Source: Schlesneria paludicola DSM 18645
GTDB taxonomy: Bacteria > Planctomycetota > Planctomycetia > Planctomycetales > Planctomycetaceae
Assembly: GCF_000255655.1 (NCBI RefSeq)
Contig: NZ_JH636434.1
Span: 754,661 to 818,660 of the forward strand
Length of the DNA stretch: 64,000 bases
Reading direction: 5' to 3'
The position numbers and the translations under genes are program-made. Shown piece after piece: positions 9,231 to 17,140 of the stretch. A model generated the notes under the pieces. It did no database searches and was not told where the DNA came from. It worked only from the letters and a program-made list of their open reading frames with translations. The first letter of the stretch is position 1. Each line of letters starts with the position of its first letter.

Positions 9231-10118
9231 ATGCGGCAAATTGGCTCCATCTCAGATCTCAACGCCGTCAATCGATTTGCAGACCATCTGCGAGGTGAAG
9301 GGATTGCCTGCTCGATCGACGAAGGGACAGGTGGTTACCGAATCTGGGTTCATCACGACGACCATGTGGAAGCGGCCAAGCAAGAATTCCTCGCGTATCT
9401 GAATGATCCCGAACACCAGCGATATCGCGATGCGTCCAACCGCGCCATGTCTCGGATTCGCGATGATGTCAATCGAATGCGGCAGGCACAGGCGAAAACC
9501 GTCAATGTCTCGGATGGATGGCGTCGCTCGACCAATGCAAACTGTCCGCTGACGATCCTGCTGATCGTGGTGTCGCTGCTCGTGGTCTTCAAGTTTGGCC
9601 TCAATCCAGACTTTGGCGACATCAATGCGGCGAAACTGCTGTTCTCGACAGACGGCAAATGGACAAGCATCAATCATGGCGAAGTGTGGAGACTGATCAC
9701 CCCCATCTTTCTCCACTTCGGGCCAATGCATCTGATCTTTAACATGATTTGGACCTATCAACTGGGAACGCAAATCGAACCCAAGATCGGCTCCTTCAAG
9801 TTCCTGCTGATGGTGATTGTGATCGCCGCGTTGTCCAATGCGGCGCAGTTTTGGTTTCACCCTCGAAACTTGTTTGGCGGAATGTCAGGCGTTGTCTACG
9901 GGCTGTTCGGGTATATCTGGGTCAGGGGAAAGCTGGAACCAGAAAGCGGCCTTTTCCTGCCACAACAGACGATCACCTTCATGCTGCTTTGGCACGTTCT
10001 GTGTTCCGTTGGCGTGATTCCCAATGTTGCAAACTGGGCACATGGAGGCGGACTGTTGGCCGGTGTCGCGATTGCCTTCCTCGGCAACATGCTGAAGCCG
10101 CTGTGGGCCCGAAGGTAG
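9231..10118 (+). CDS. Rhomboid-family intramembrane serine protease (GlpG-like)
   Basis: The frame is open from a TTG at 9174, but the ATG at 9231 (MRQIGSISDLNAVNRFADHL) is the better start, giving 295 residues. A soluble N-terminal domain like the GlpG cytoplasmic domain (about 1-85) precedes six predicted membrane helices. The catalytic serine lies in GGMSGVVYGLFG (Ser219) and the partner histidine in NWAHGGGLLAG (His271). HFGPMHLIFNM matches the conserved HxxxN rhomboid segment. Rhomboids cleave helices within the membrane; the substrate is unknown. The Sua5-type gene starts at the base after the stop codon. Confidence 0.9.
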   Translation: MRQIGSISDLNAVNRFADHLRGEGIACSIDEGTGGYRIWVHHDDHVEAAKQEFLAYLNDPEHQRYRDASNRAMSRIRDDVNRMRQAQAKTVNVSDGWRRSTNANCPLTILLIVVSLLVVFKFGLNPDFGDINAAKLLFSTDGKWTSINHGEVWRLITPIFLHFGPMHLIFNMIWTYQLGTQIEPKIGSFKFLLMVIVIAALSNAAQFWFHPRNLFGGMSGVVYGLFGYIWVRGKLEPESGLFLPQQTITFMLLWHVLCSVGVIPNVANWAHGGGLLAGVAIAFLGNMLKPLWARR

Positions 10119-11108
10119 GTGAGAAAAATTCCCTTGTTCGTGAGCCCACCTGCTTCGATCGAAATGATCGCAGACATTCTTAGAAAAGGCGGCCTGGCGG
10201 CGCTGCCAACAGAGACCGTTTACGGTCTTGGTGCGAACGCGCTTGATCCCGTCGCCGTCGCCCGGATCTTTGCGGCGAAGGAACGCCCCTTCTTCGACCC
10301 GCTGATTGTCCATCTGGCAGACCTTGACTGGCTTCCCCGCGTTGTCAAAAGCTTCCCCCCCATCGCAAAGACGCTGGCGGAACGGTTCTGGCCGGGACCA
10401 ATGACCCTGGTTCTACCCAAATCCGAGGTCGTTCCTGATTTGGTCACATCCGGCATGCCCACGGTTGGAATTCGCATTCCCGATCATGAGCTGACACGCC
10501 AAGTACTGAGACTCGCGAATGTTCCTGTGGCAGCGCCGAGCGCGAACCTCTTCGGGCGACTCAGTCCGACAACCGCCGAACATGTCCGCGAACAACTGGG
10601 CGATCGGATCGATGCACTGCTCGATGGCGGCCCCTGCCGCGTCGGCGTCGAATCGTCGATTCTCCGCGTTGAGGGGGATCGCGTGACACTCCTTCGCCCA
10701 GGGGGAATTCCGGTTGAAGAGATCGAAATCGCCGTCGGAGCTCCCGTACATCACGAACTGACAACCGGAGACAAGCCAGCAGCGCCAGGCATGCTCGACA
10801 GCCACTACGCCCCGCGCACACCTCTGACCGTCGGCAATCAGATCCCGCCTGCCGCGCCCTGGCCGCGTTCGGGTCTCCTGACATTTGAGGCACCGCACGA
10901 TTCTCATGGCTACGCGATGGTCGAGGTCCTGTCACCCAAAGGAGATCTGGTGACGGCCGCGGCCCAGTTTTTCCAAGCGCTACATCGTCTCGACGCGGCG
11001 GGGCTTGATGGGATCTTTGCCATCGCGTTTCCAGACCGTGGGCTGGGGCGTGCACTGAATGATCGACTGAAGCGGGCTGCGTTTCGTAAAGCCGAAACCC
11101 CAAATTGA
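10119..11108 (+). CDS. L-threonylcarbamoyladenylate synthase (Sua5/YrdC family)
   Basis: A 329-residue protein that makes threonylcarbamoyl-AMP from threonine, bicarbonate and ATP for the t6A37 modification of tRNAs. The YrdC domain shows LPTETVYGLGANAL, KERPFFDPLIVHL and PSANLFGRLSPT. The C-terminal extension with the linker APGMLDSHYAPRTPL identifies the long Sua5 type rather than the short TsaC type. The start is GTG, abutting the rhomboid stop (TAG then GTG with no gap), so translational coupling is likely. The last part (about 245-329) is the Sua5 domain. Confidence 0.9.
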   Translation: MRKIPLFVSPPASIEMIADILRKGGLAALPTETVYGLGANALDPVAVARIFAAKERPFFDPLIVHLADLDWLPRVVKSFPPIAKTLAERFWPGPMTLVLPKSEVVPDLVTSGMPTVGIRIPDHELTRQVLRLANVPVAAPSANLFGRLSPTTAEHVREQLGDRIDALLDGGPCRVGVESSILRVEGDRVTLLRPGGIPVEEIEIAVGAPVHHELTTGDKPAAPGMLDSHYAPRTPLTVGNQIPPAAPWPRSGLLTFEAPHDSHGYAMVEVLSPKGDLVTAAAQFFQALHRLDAAGLDGIFAIAFPDRGLGRALNDRLKRAAFRKAETPN

Positions 11109-11280
11109 TGGACGAAGAATAACGCGCATAAAAAGAAAAATTGGGAGACCTGGCCGTCAAGATTTTCAGATTCCGGACCTGTTTCTCGATAGCCATCTTG
11201 TCCCAACCGGCGTCTGCGCCTATGGTGTGTCAGTTGGGTGTGATCTATTGCGAGTGGAGATCTGGTACGGGCGTAACGAG

Positions 11281-11607
11281 ATGAAGAACGATTTCAAGCC
11301 GGGCGATCCGGTTATCTTTCGCGTCACGAAACAAAGTTCCATCCCTGGACCGCGCGCTGTTGACGTGCACCCTGCCCAAAGTGGCGAAACCTATTCGTAC
11401 GAAGTCGACAAATTCTGGACTGTCCGCGAAGTCCTTGACGATTCGGTCATGCTGATCACTCGTCGCGGCAAGCGCCGGACGATTTCACGAGGCGACTGGC
11501 GGCTGCGACATGCCCGCTGGTGGGAACGCTGGTTGTACTCCGAACGGTTCCCCAAACTGTCGCAAGTCGACGATCTGACCCCGACCGCCGCACCCGGCAC
11601 AGATTGA
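11281..11607 (+). CDS. Conserved hypothetical small basic protein
   Basis: The frame opens at 11227, but the ATG at 11281 (MKNDFKPGDPVIFRVTKQS) is the more natural start, giving 108 residues. The sequence begins with a KPGDPVIF motif typical of small beta-barrel folds and has a basic middle (TRRGKRRTISRGDWRLRHARWW). The C-terminus is Pro/Thr-rich. No signal peptide or membrane helix is visible, so it is probably cytosolic; nucleic-acid binding is only a guess from the charge. The family is not named to my knowledge. Confidence 0.6.
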   Translation: MKNDFKPGDPVIFRVTKQSSIPGPRAVDVHPAQSGETYSYEVDKFWTVREVLDDSVMLITRRGKRRTISRGDWRLRHARWWERWLYSERFPKLSQVDDLTPTAAPGTD

Positions 11608-11764
11608 TTTCGGCATCGCTCGCCAGCGCGATCGTCAGCCATTAGAGTCATGTGAACAGGCATCCTGAATCCATCCTGTTTGGAATTGGGAATTCTTGGC
11701 CCCCGTGGCGTAATGTCAAAGCCCGGTTGGCGAGGAATGGCACTCATCACAGAGGAAGACTCTC

Positions 11765-12526
11765 ATGAATCTCGCGGAACTCACCTGGCCCGAAGTGGAT
11801 GCCCTTTCTCGAGACCTGCCAGTGGTGATTCCCGTGGCCGCACTCGAACAACATGGCCATCACTTGCCGGTCTTTACCGACAGCATGCTCTTGGGGGAAG
11901 TGGTTCGCCGCGCCAGTGAGGCGACAAAAGAGCGCGCACTTTTCACACCTCTCATGTGGCTGGGAAATTCACACCATCACATGGACTTCCCTGGAACCAT
12001 GTCGGCGTCTCCGCGGGTCTACCTCGATTTGTTGAATGACCTGATGGAAAATCTGCTGACGCATGGATTCAAGCGGCTGGTGTTGCTGAACGGCCACGGG
12101 GGCAATTCGACTCCGGGTAAGCAAGCTGTCTTTGAAGTGCGTCAACGACATCGCGAGCGATTCGACTTGCTGCTGTTGTTTGCCACCTACTGGGAACATG
12201 GTCAACCGAACCAGACACGTCCTGATCTTGTCCAACAGCAAATGGGGCATGCCTGCGAATGGGAAACCTCGATGATTCTGAGGCTGGCCCCTCACCTTGT
12301 GAAAGACACGAAATCGCTGAAAACAGTGGATGCCGGCTATGACTTTGATCCCGCCTATCGAGGCTGGACCACTAAAGATCGGACCGTGCCCGGCCACATC
12401 GGCGAACCCAAATTTGCTTCGGCCGATAAGGGTGAAGCTCTGTTTGCGGCGTTCTCCAGCGGCGTGGTGAAGCTGATCGACGACGTGGGCGCGTGGGACG
12501 GAAAAAGCTGGTCCCAATCGAATTGA
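11765..12526 (+). CDS. Creatininase-family amidohydrolase
   Basis: A 253-residue protein with the metal-binding pattern of the creatininase/MftE family: LEQHGHHLPVFTDS near residue 28, SHHHMDFPGT near 77, LNGHGGNST near 107 and CEWETSM near 164. Members hydrolyse cyclic or linear amides (creatinine, formamidopyrimidines, mycofactocin precursor peptide), and the substrate cannot be deduced here. A GAGGAAG site about nine bases before the ATG supports the start. An EamA-type transporter follows after 17 bases, so the two are probably co-transcribed and may share a substrate. Confidence 0.85.
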   Translation: MNLAELTWPEVDALSRDLPVVIPVAALEQHGHHLPVFTDSMLLGEVVRRASEATKERALFTPLMWLGNSHHHMDFPGTMSASPRVYLDLLNDLMENLLTHGFKRLVLLNGHGGNSTPGKQAVFEVRQRHRERFDLLLLFATYWEHGQPNQTRPDLVQQQMGHACEWETSMILRLAPHLVKDTKSLKTVDAGYDFDPAYRGWTTKDRTVPGHIGEPKFASADKGEALFAAFSSGVVKLIDDVGAWDGKSWSQSN

Positions 12527-12543
12527 AACCCCTCTGGTGAGTC

Positions 12544-13437
12544 ATGCCGTATTTTTGGTTTGTGGTGATTTGCCTGATCTGGGGCAGTAGTTTCGTATTG
12601 ATGAAGCGGGCGACACTGTGCTTGTCGCCGATTGGAGTCGGCGCCGGCCGTGCCATCGGCGGCACTCTCGTGCTGGCGCTGATTTTTCTGTTCATGAAAC
12701 AGAAAAGGACAATCCGGCGCGAAGACTTCCTGCCGCTTGTTGCGGTCGTGATCCTCGGATTCGTCTGGCCCCACTCCCTGCAGCCAGAGATGGTCGCGCG
12801 GCATGGCGGAGCCTTCGTCGGAATGACAGTCGGCTTCACTCCGCTCCTCACGATTCTGGTCTCAATCCCCATCCTGGGACTCTGGCCGACAAAACGGCAA
12901 ACGATCGGTGTGATTGGTGCACTCGCCTGCATGCTTCTGCTGCTAATGGACCTGGGAAAGCAGTCGATTCCACTGACGGATATTCTTCTGACGTTCAGCG
13001 TGCCTTTGACGTATTCCGTTGCGAATGGAATCATTCGCCGATCACTGAAGCACCTTCCCCCATTGGAATTGACCCTCCTTTGCCTGGCGTCCGCGGGTGC
13101 GGTCATGCTCCCCCTCTCGCTGGTCGTCGGAAATCATCGCGAAGCCGACCCCAACCAATTCGCACTTGCCCTGGCATCTGTCGCAATCCTTGGTGTTGTC
13201 GGAACCGGGATCGCAACCTTCCTGTTCAATCGAATGGTCCAACAACAAGGCCCTCTGTTTGCCGCGATGACGACGAACCTGGTTCCCGTCGGTGCCTTTA
13301 TGTGGGGCCATTCCGACGGTGAGAGAATCAGCACGATGCAGGTCGCCGCGCTCGTCGGAATTCTCGCGATGGTGACGTTCGTTCAGGTCGGAGCCGCCCG
13401 TCCCGCCGCACTCGAATTGAGCTCTGCCGAACAATGA
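12544..13437 (+). CDS. EamA/DMT-family transporter
   Basis: A 297-residue integral membrane protein with about ten hydrophobic helices arranged as two EamA repeats. It starts MPYFWFVVICLIWGSSFVLM, and IWGSSFVLMK is the typical DMT-family opening. Family members export or import metabolites such as amino acids or nucleosides; the substrate is unknown. It is separated from the creatininase-family gene by 17 bases, suggesting one transcript. Confidence 0.85.
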   Translation: MPYFWFVVICLIWGSSFVLMKRATLCLSPIGVGAGRAIGGTLVLALIFLFMKQKRTIRREDFLPLVAVVILGFVWPHSLQPEMVARHGGAFVGMTVGFTPLLTILVSIPILGLWPTKRQTIGVIGALACMLLLLMDLGKQSIPLTDILLTFSVPLTYSVANGIIRRSLKHLPPLELTLLCLASAGAVMLPLSLVVGNHREADPNQFALALASVAILGVVGTGIATFLFNRMVQQQGPLFAAMTTNLVPVGAFMWGHSDGERISTMQVAALVGILAMVTFVQVGAARPAALELSSAEQ

Positions 13438-13628
13438 CGTCGCAAATGATCGCAAACCCATGACGCACGATTTCGGACGGCATTTGAACGGCTCACAAAT
13501 ACGTCGCACCGTGCCCAGGTTCCATCAGTGACTCACGCGCTCGGTTTCCATGATCGCGCAGGGAAGATATCCTGACGGCGTGCGAGTTCGCTCTAACAGA
13601 CAATTTCCAACTGGGAATCCAACCGACC

Positions 13629-14987
13629 ATGAATCATTGGACGATCGCGAAAGCCGCCGCCCTGCTGTGTGTGCTTGCCCCCGCTGTCTCAGCCGAAGAC
13701 TACACGTTACATACGTTCAAAAAGCTTCGCTTGAACGACCAGTTCTGGAGCGAAGGTGCGAATGTCGGCGACTTCAACCGCGATGGCAAAATGGACGTAG
13801 TCTGCGGTCCCTACTGGTACGCAGGTCCCGATTTCAAAGAACGTGCCGAAGTCTATCCCGCAAAGGCGACCTTCAAACTGAAAAAGGAAGATGGCACTGA
13901 AGTCGTCATCCCCGGCTTTGAAGGTGGATTGGGCGTCAATAACGCGTACTCCGACAATTTTCTCACGTTCACACATGACCTGAACGGCGATGGCTGGACC
14001 GATGTTCTGGTGTATGGGTTCCCCGGCGCGGCGGCGAACTGGTACGAAAATCCCAAGAACGAAAAGAAACCCTGGGCGGCACATGTGGTCTTCGACACCG
14101 TCGACAATGAATCTCCGACCTGGCTCGACATCACAGGCGATGGCAAGCCCGAGATGGTCAGCGGGGCCACGCGGTCGGTCAATGGCGAGAACAAAGGATT
14201 CCTGGGCTACGCCACGGTCGATTGGTCGGCTGCCGACAAGGCTTGGACGTTCCACAAAGTCACGCCGCCCGGAAGTTGGCAGCGTTTTACCCACGGCCTG
14301 GGCGCAGGCGACGTCAATGGGGATGGGCGGATCGATCTGCTCGCCCTGGAAGGCTGGTGGGAACAACCGGCATCGATTGCAACCGATTCAGAATGGAAGT
14401 TTCACCCCACGTCATTCGGCGGCGGCGGGGCTCAGATGTATGTCTACGACGTGAACGGCGACGGACTGAACGATGTGATTACCAGTCTGAAGGCACACGA
14501 ATATGGCCTGGCCTGGTTTGAACAACACCGTGAGGACGGCGCGATCAAATTTCGCCAGCATCTGATCATGGGAAGCGAGCCGAAGGAGAATCGGTATGGG
14601 CTGAAGTTCTCGCAACTTCATGCACTGGATCTGGTCGACATGGACGGCGACGGCTTGAAGGATATCGTAACCGGAAAGCGATTCTGGGCGCACGGTCCAA
14701 AAGGCGATGCCGAACCAGAAGCCCCAGCCGTCGTCTATTGGTTCAAGCTGGTGCGTCAGACGGACAAGTCAATTGATTGGGTCCCTCAGTTCGTCGACGA
14801 TGATTCAGGCGTCGGAACGCAAGTTCTGGCGACGGATGTGAATGGTGATGGACGTCCCGATATCGTCGTTGGAAACAAGAAGGGTGCTTTTGTTCACATT
14901 CACGAAACAAGAACCGTCTCGAAGGCCGAATGGGAAAAATCCCAACCAAGGCCATTCGCCGCAGCGGCAGGCGTCTCACAGAAGTAG
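13629..14987 (+). CDS. Secreted FG-GAP/VCBS-repeat protein
   Basis: A 452-residue protein with a Sec signal peptide (MNHWTIAKAAALLCVLAPAV, cut near VSAED). At least seven calcium-loop repeats of the form D-x-[ND]-x-D-G are visible, for example DFNRDGKMD, DLNGDGWTD, DVNGDGRID, DVNGDGLND, DMDGDGLKD and DVNGDGRPD. This predicts a beta-propeller of the integrin/FG-GAP type at the cell surface or in the periplasm. Such proteins are numerous in planctomycetes and of unknown ligand. It stands alone, with a hairpin downstream. Confidence 0.85.
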   Translation: MNHWTIAKAAALLCVLAPAVSAEDYTLHTFKKLRLNDQFWSEGANVGDFNRDGKMDVVCGPYWYAGPDFKERAEVYPAKATFKLKKEDGTEVVIPGFEGGLGVNNAYSDNFLTFTHDLNGDGWTDVLVYGFPGAAANWYENPKNEKKPWAAHVVFDTVDNESPTWLDITGDGKPEMVSGATRSVNGENKGFLGYATVDWSAADKAWTFHKVTPPGSWQRFTHGLGAGDVNGDGRIDLLALEGWWEQPASIATDSEWKFHPTSFGGGGAQMYVYDVNGDGLNDVITSLKAHEYGLAWFEQHREDGAIKFRQHLIMGSEPKENRYGLKFSQLHALDLVDMDGDGLKDIVTGKRFWAHGPKGDAEPEAPAVVYWFKLVRQTDKSIDWVPQFVDDDSGVGTQVLATDVNGDGRPDIVVGNKKGAFVHIHETRTVSKAEWEKSQPRPFAAAAGVSQK

Positions 14988-15027
14988 ATGACAAATCATA
15001 CGTTACGGTAATTTATCGGCAATGTCT

Positions 15028-15069
15028 TCCCATGCCGCTCGAACTCACATGAAGATTGACGGCATGGGA
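15028..15069 (+). terminator. Hairpin downstream of the FG-GAP gene
   Basis: TCCCATGCCG at 15028-15037 pairs with CGGCATGGGA at 15060-15069 (10 bp perfect arms, 22-base loop), 40 bases after the FG-GAP stop codon. No U-tract follows, so the terminator role is an inference from position. Confidence 0.45.
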
Positions 15070-15187
15070 GGCCAACGCTACATTTGGCCTGCGTCAGGTA
15101 TGACATTTGAGACGTGTGCGAGATCTTCCAAGTTTTCCGACAGAAGACTCAACCTCAGCGACTGTCCTGCCGATTAAAACGTTCGCT

Positions 15188-15259
15188 GGCTCCGTGGCCA
15201 AGTGGCTAAGGCAACGGATTGCAAATCCGTCATCGTCGGTTCGACTCCGACCGGAGCCT
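15188..15259 (+). tRNA. tRNA-Cys (anticodon GCA)
   Basis: The acceptor stem GGCTCCG (15188-15194) pairs with CGGAGCC (15252-15258). The anticodon loop reads ATTGCAAAT with GCA, and the T arm GTCGG TTCGACT CCGAC is intact. Position 73 is U, the known identity base for cysteine tRNA. The CCA end is not encoded. Confidence 0.95.
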
Positions 15260-15263
15260 CTTC

Positions 15264-15308
15264 AGAAGGCGTTGTGAGTGATTCACTTACAACGCCTTCT
15301 GTCGTTTT
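15264..15308 (+). terminator. Rho-independent terminator of tRNA-Cys
   Basis: AGAAGGCGTTGT at 15264-15275 pairs with ACAACGCCTTCT at 15289-15300, with further pairing in the loop, followed by GTCGTTTTT. It begins five bases after the tRNA, so it very likely ends the tRNA transcript. Confidence 0.85.
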
Positions 15309-15616
15309 TATAGAACGATGAAAATCGTCGTCTCTGCCTCAATTCCGACACACCCGTCCCAGCAGACTCTTGGTCCGGTTCGATCGCGGTTCCGTCCCCT
15401 TCCACCGGTCGACGTCTTGGCACCAGATCGCCGACACCGTGAGCTCAAGGGGCGCGACAATCTCATCAAGCATAGCGCCCGGATCGTGAGCCCCATTGAG
15501 CTCAGGGCCGTGCTCTCGGCAATCCTTCCTCCCTGCAACCCTTGCTTCGCGCCGCTCGTACCGCCAGAATAAAGACATACCGTCAGTAATTGCCTACATG
15601 TTCTACGAGGCCCGTC

Positions 15617-16114
15617 ATGCGAGAAATCTTGAGGGGTTGGAAGCGGAAGACCGGCTTGGCGACATTATTGCTGGCGTGCCTATTTTGTGCGGGTTGGATC
15701 AGGGGATTTTTTGTCGAAGATGTTTGGCAGCCGCCGACCGGAGTTCAATTGGGCAATTTGCATGAAGACACAATTCAGTATGTCTTCAAATCGTCGGCTC
15801 ACGGGATGACATGGGAGAAATTCGAAGGGCTTCACGGGACAAAATTCGGTTGGCAACCCGGCTGGGGTACTGATCCAACCATGCCAACCGACGAAATGGA
15901 AAACAAGGTCATCGGTGATATTAAGTGGCGATGGCGATGGGGAGGGTTTGATTTTCGCGATTCGCAGAGGAACGACATTCACCATACGCGCAGCAAAATC
16001 CCCTACTGGCCGATCGTTCTTCCTCTTACCGCTTTGGCAACCTGGCTCCTGCTGTCAAAACCTGGCGCGCGGATGCCGTCACCTCCCACAAACGCAGGGA
16101 GCCACCAACCATAA
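15617..16114 (+). CDS. Two-helix membrane protein, first of a tandem triplet
   Basis: About 165 residues from the ATG at 15617, which has GAGG six bases upstream; the frame opens at a TTG at 15590. The N-terminal helix (TGLATLLLACLFCAGWIRGF) and a C-terminal helix (IPYWPIVLPLTALATWLLL) flank a Trp/Asp-rich domain of about 85 residues. The two following genes have the same architecture and the same IPYW(S/P)I.(L/I)PLTA segment. Its stop overlaps the next start in TAATG, so translation is probably coupled. The function is unknown. Proteins of this style are common in planctomycetes. Confidence 0.7.
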   Translation: MREILRGWKRKTGLATLLLACLFCAGWIRGFFVEDVWQPPTGVQLGNLHEDTIQYVFKSSAHGMTWEKFEGLHGTKFGWQPGWGTDPTMPTDEMENKVIGDIKWRWRWGGFDFRDSQRNDIHHTRSKIPYWPIVLPLTALATWLLLSKPGARMPSPPTNAGSHQP

Positions 16115-16590
16115 TGACCGACTTTAAGCTGTGGCGTCGCAAGTTCGGTGTGCTGACACTGCTGCTGGCGTGTGTGGCAATGACCGGGTGGGTGAGGAGT
16201 TTTATTTTCGCCGATTGGATTGAACGCTCCAGCATTAAAATCGTTTCGCTTGATGGTGGTGTGTGCGGGGAATACACACGCAACCTCCATGAATTCATAC
16301 GAAAGCTGTCACTTTCCACGGTCTCAGCAGAACATGCACCCGATCAATATCGCTTTTCGACACGATCCGCACATTGGAATCAGAAGGTCCTCGGATTCGG
16401 CCTGAAGACCTATGGAGGCGACTCTCGGAATATCGGAGGAATTGTCTACAACTCATCCTTCAGCGTTTATCGAATTCCCTACTGGTCAATCGCCCTACCG
16501 CTGACCGCCCTCTCCGCACACCTCCTGCTCTCGCGGCCTCGCACGCGGAAGCCATCAACGCTCACGAACGCAAGAGGCCAATTGCAATGA
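16114..16590 (+). CDS. Two-helix membrane protein, second of a tandem triplet
   Basis: A 158-residue paralogue of its neighbours. It starts MTDFKLWRRKFGVLTLLLAC, with a helix up to WVRSF and a C-terminal helix IPYWSIALPLTALSAHLLL, followed by a short basic tail. The loop between the helices differs strongly from the other two copies. The start codon overlaps the previous stop (TAATG) and its own stop overlaps the next start (ATGA), so the three are an operon with coupled translation. Confidence 0.7.
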   Translation: MTDFKLWRRKFGVLTLLLACVAMTGWVRSFIFADWIERSSIKIVSLDGGVCGEYTRNLHEFIRKLSLSTVSAEHAPDQYRFSTRSAHWNQKVLGFGLKTYGGDSRNIGGIVYNSSFSVYRIPYWSIALPLTALSAHLLLSRPRTRKPSTLTNARGQLQ

Positions 16591-17090
16591 GTGATTTCAA
16601 ACCGCTGCGAAGGAAGTTGGGCATTGTGACGCTGATTCTAGCGTGTGCGTTCATGGCGGGGTGGATCAGAAGCCAAACCAATCTGGACTCGCTATTTCGG
16701 TTGAATCAGATGGATACGCACGTCCTGATCTCGTTCAACGGGCGCATCTGTTGGGAGAGAATCTGGCCCGTTCGGACGCCTCGGCCATCAAGATGGCTCT
16801 ACCGACACAACGGGGTAGTCCCCAGCTTTGAGGATCAGTGGGAAGGATGTGACATTCACTGGAGGGTTGCGACATTGGGATTTAACTTTTGTACCTTTTC
16901 CAGAGACGAAAATGTACCAGGCGGCTCATCGTGGACTCTCGAATTCGATTCATGGGAGATCCCGTACTGGTCGATCGTTATCCCACTGACCGCCGTATCT
17001 GCCTACCTGCTGCTCTTCAAATCGTGTAACGAAGCCGTCGCCAACGACAACACCAGCGTCCGCCCAGGGGTTCCACAACTCGACCGATGA
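16587..17090 (+). CDS. Two-helix membrane protein, third of a tandem triplet
   Basis: The frame is open from 16374, but the ATG at 16587 overlaps the preceding stop (ATGA) and gives a protein aligned with its paralogues: MSDFKPLRRKLGIVTLILAC at the N-terminus and IPYWSIVIPLTAVSAYLLLF near the C-terminus (167 residues). The central loop is Trp/Arg-rich. The function is unknown. The arrangement points to local duplication followed by divergence of the loop domain. Confidence 0.7.
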   Translation: MSDFKPLRRKLGIVTLILACAFMAGWIRSQTNLDSLFRLNQMDTHVLISFNGRICWERIWPVRTPRPSRWLYRHNGVVPSFEDQWEGCDIHWRVATLGFNFCTFSRDENVPGGSSWTLEFDSWEIPYWSIVIPLTAVSAYLLLFKSCNEAVANDNTSVRPGVPQLDR

Positions 17091-17140
17091 CTGAACGTAT
17101 TGGCTGCCCCCTCAAGCGGACTCCTGGTCGAGTCAGCGAG

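Noticed and set aside
15318-15572. 84-residue frame after the tRNA-Cys terminator
   Set aside because: No ribosome binding site, and Pro/Arg-rich composition typical of chance frames. It overlaps other open frames of equal quality.
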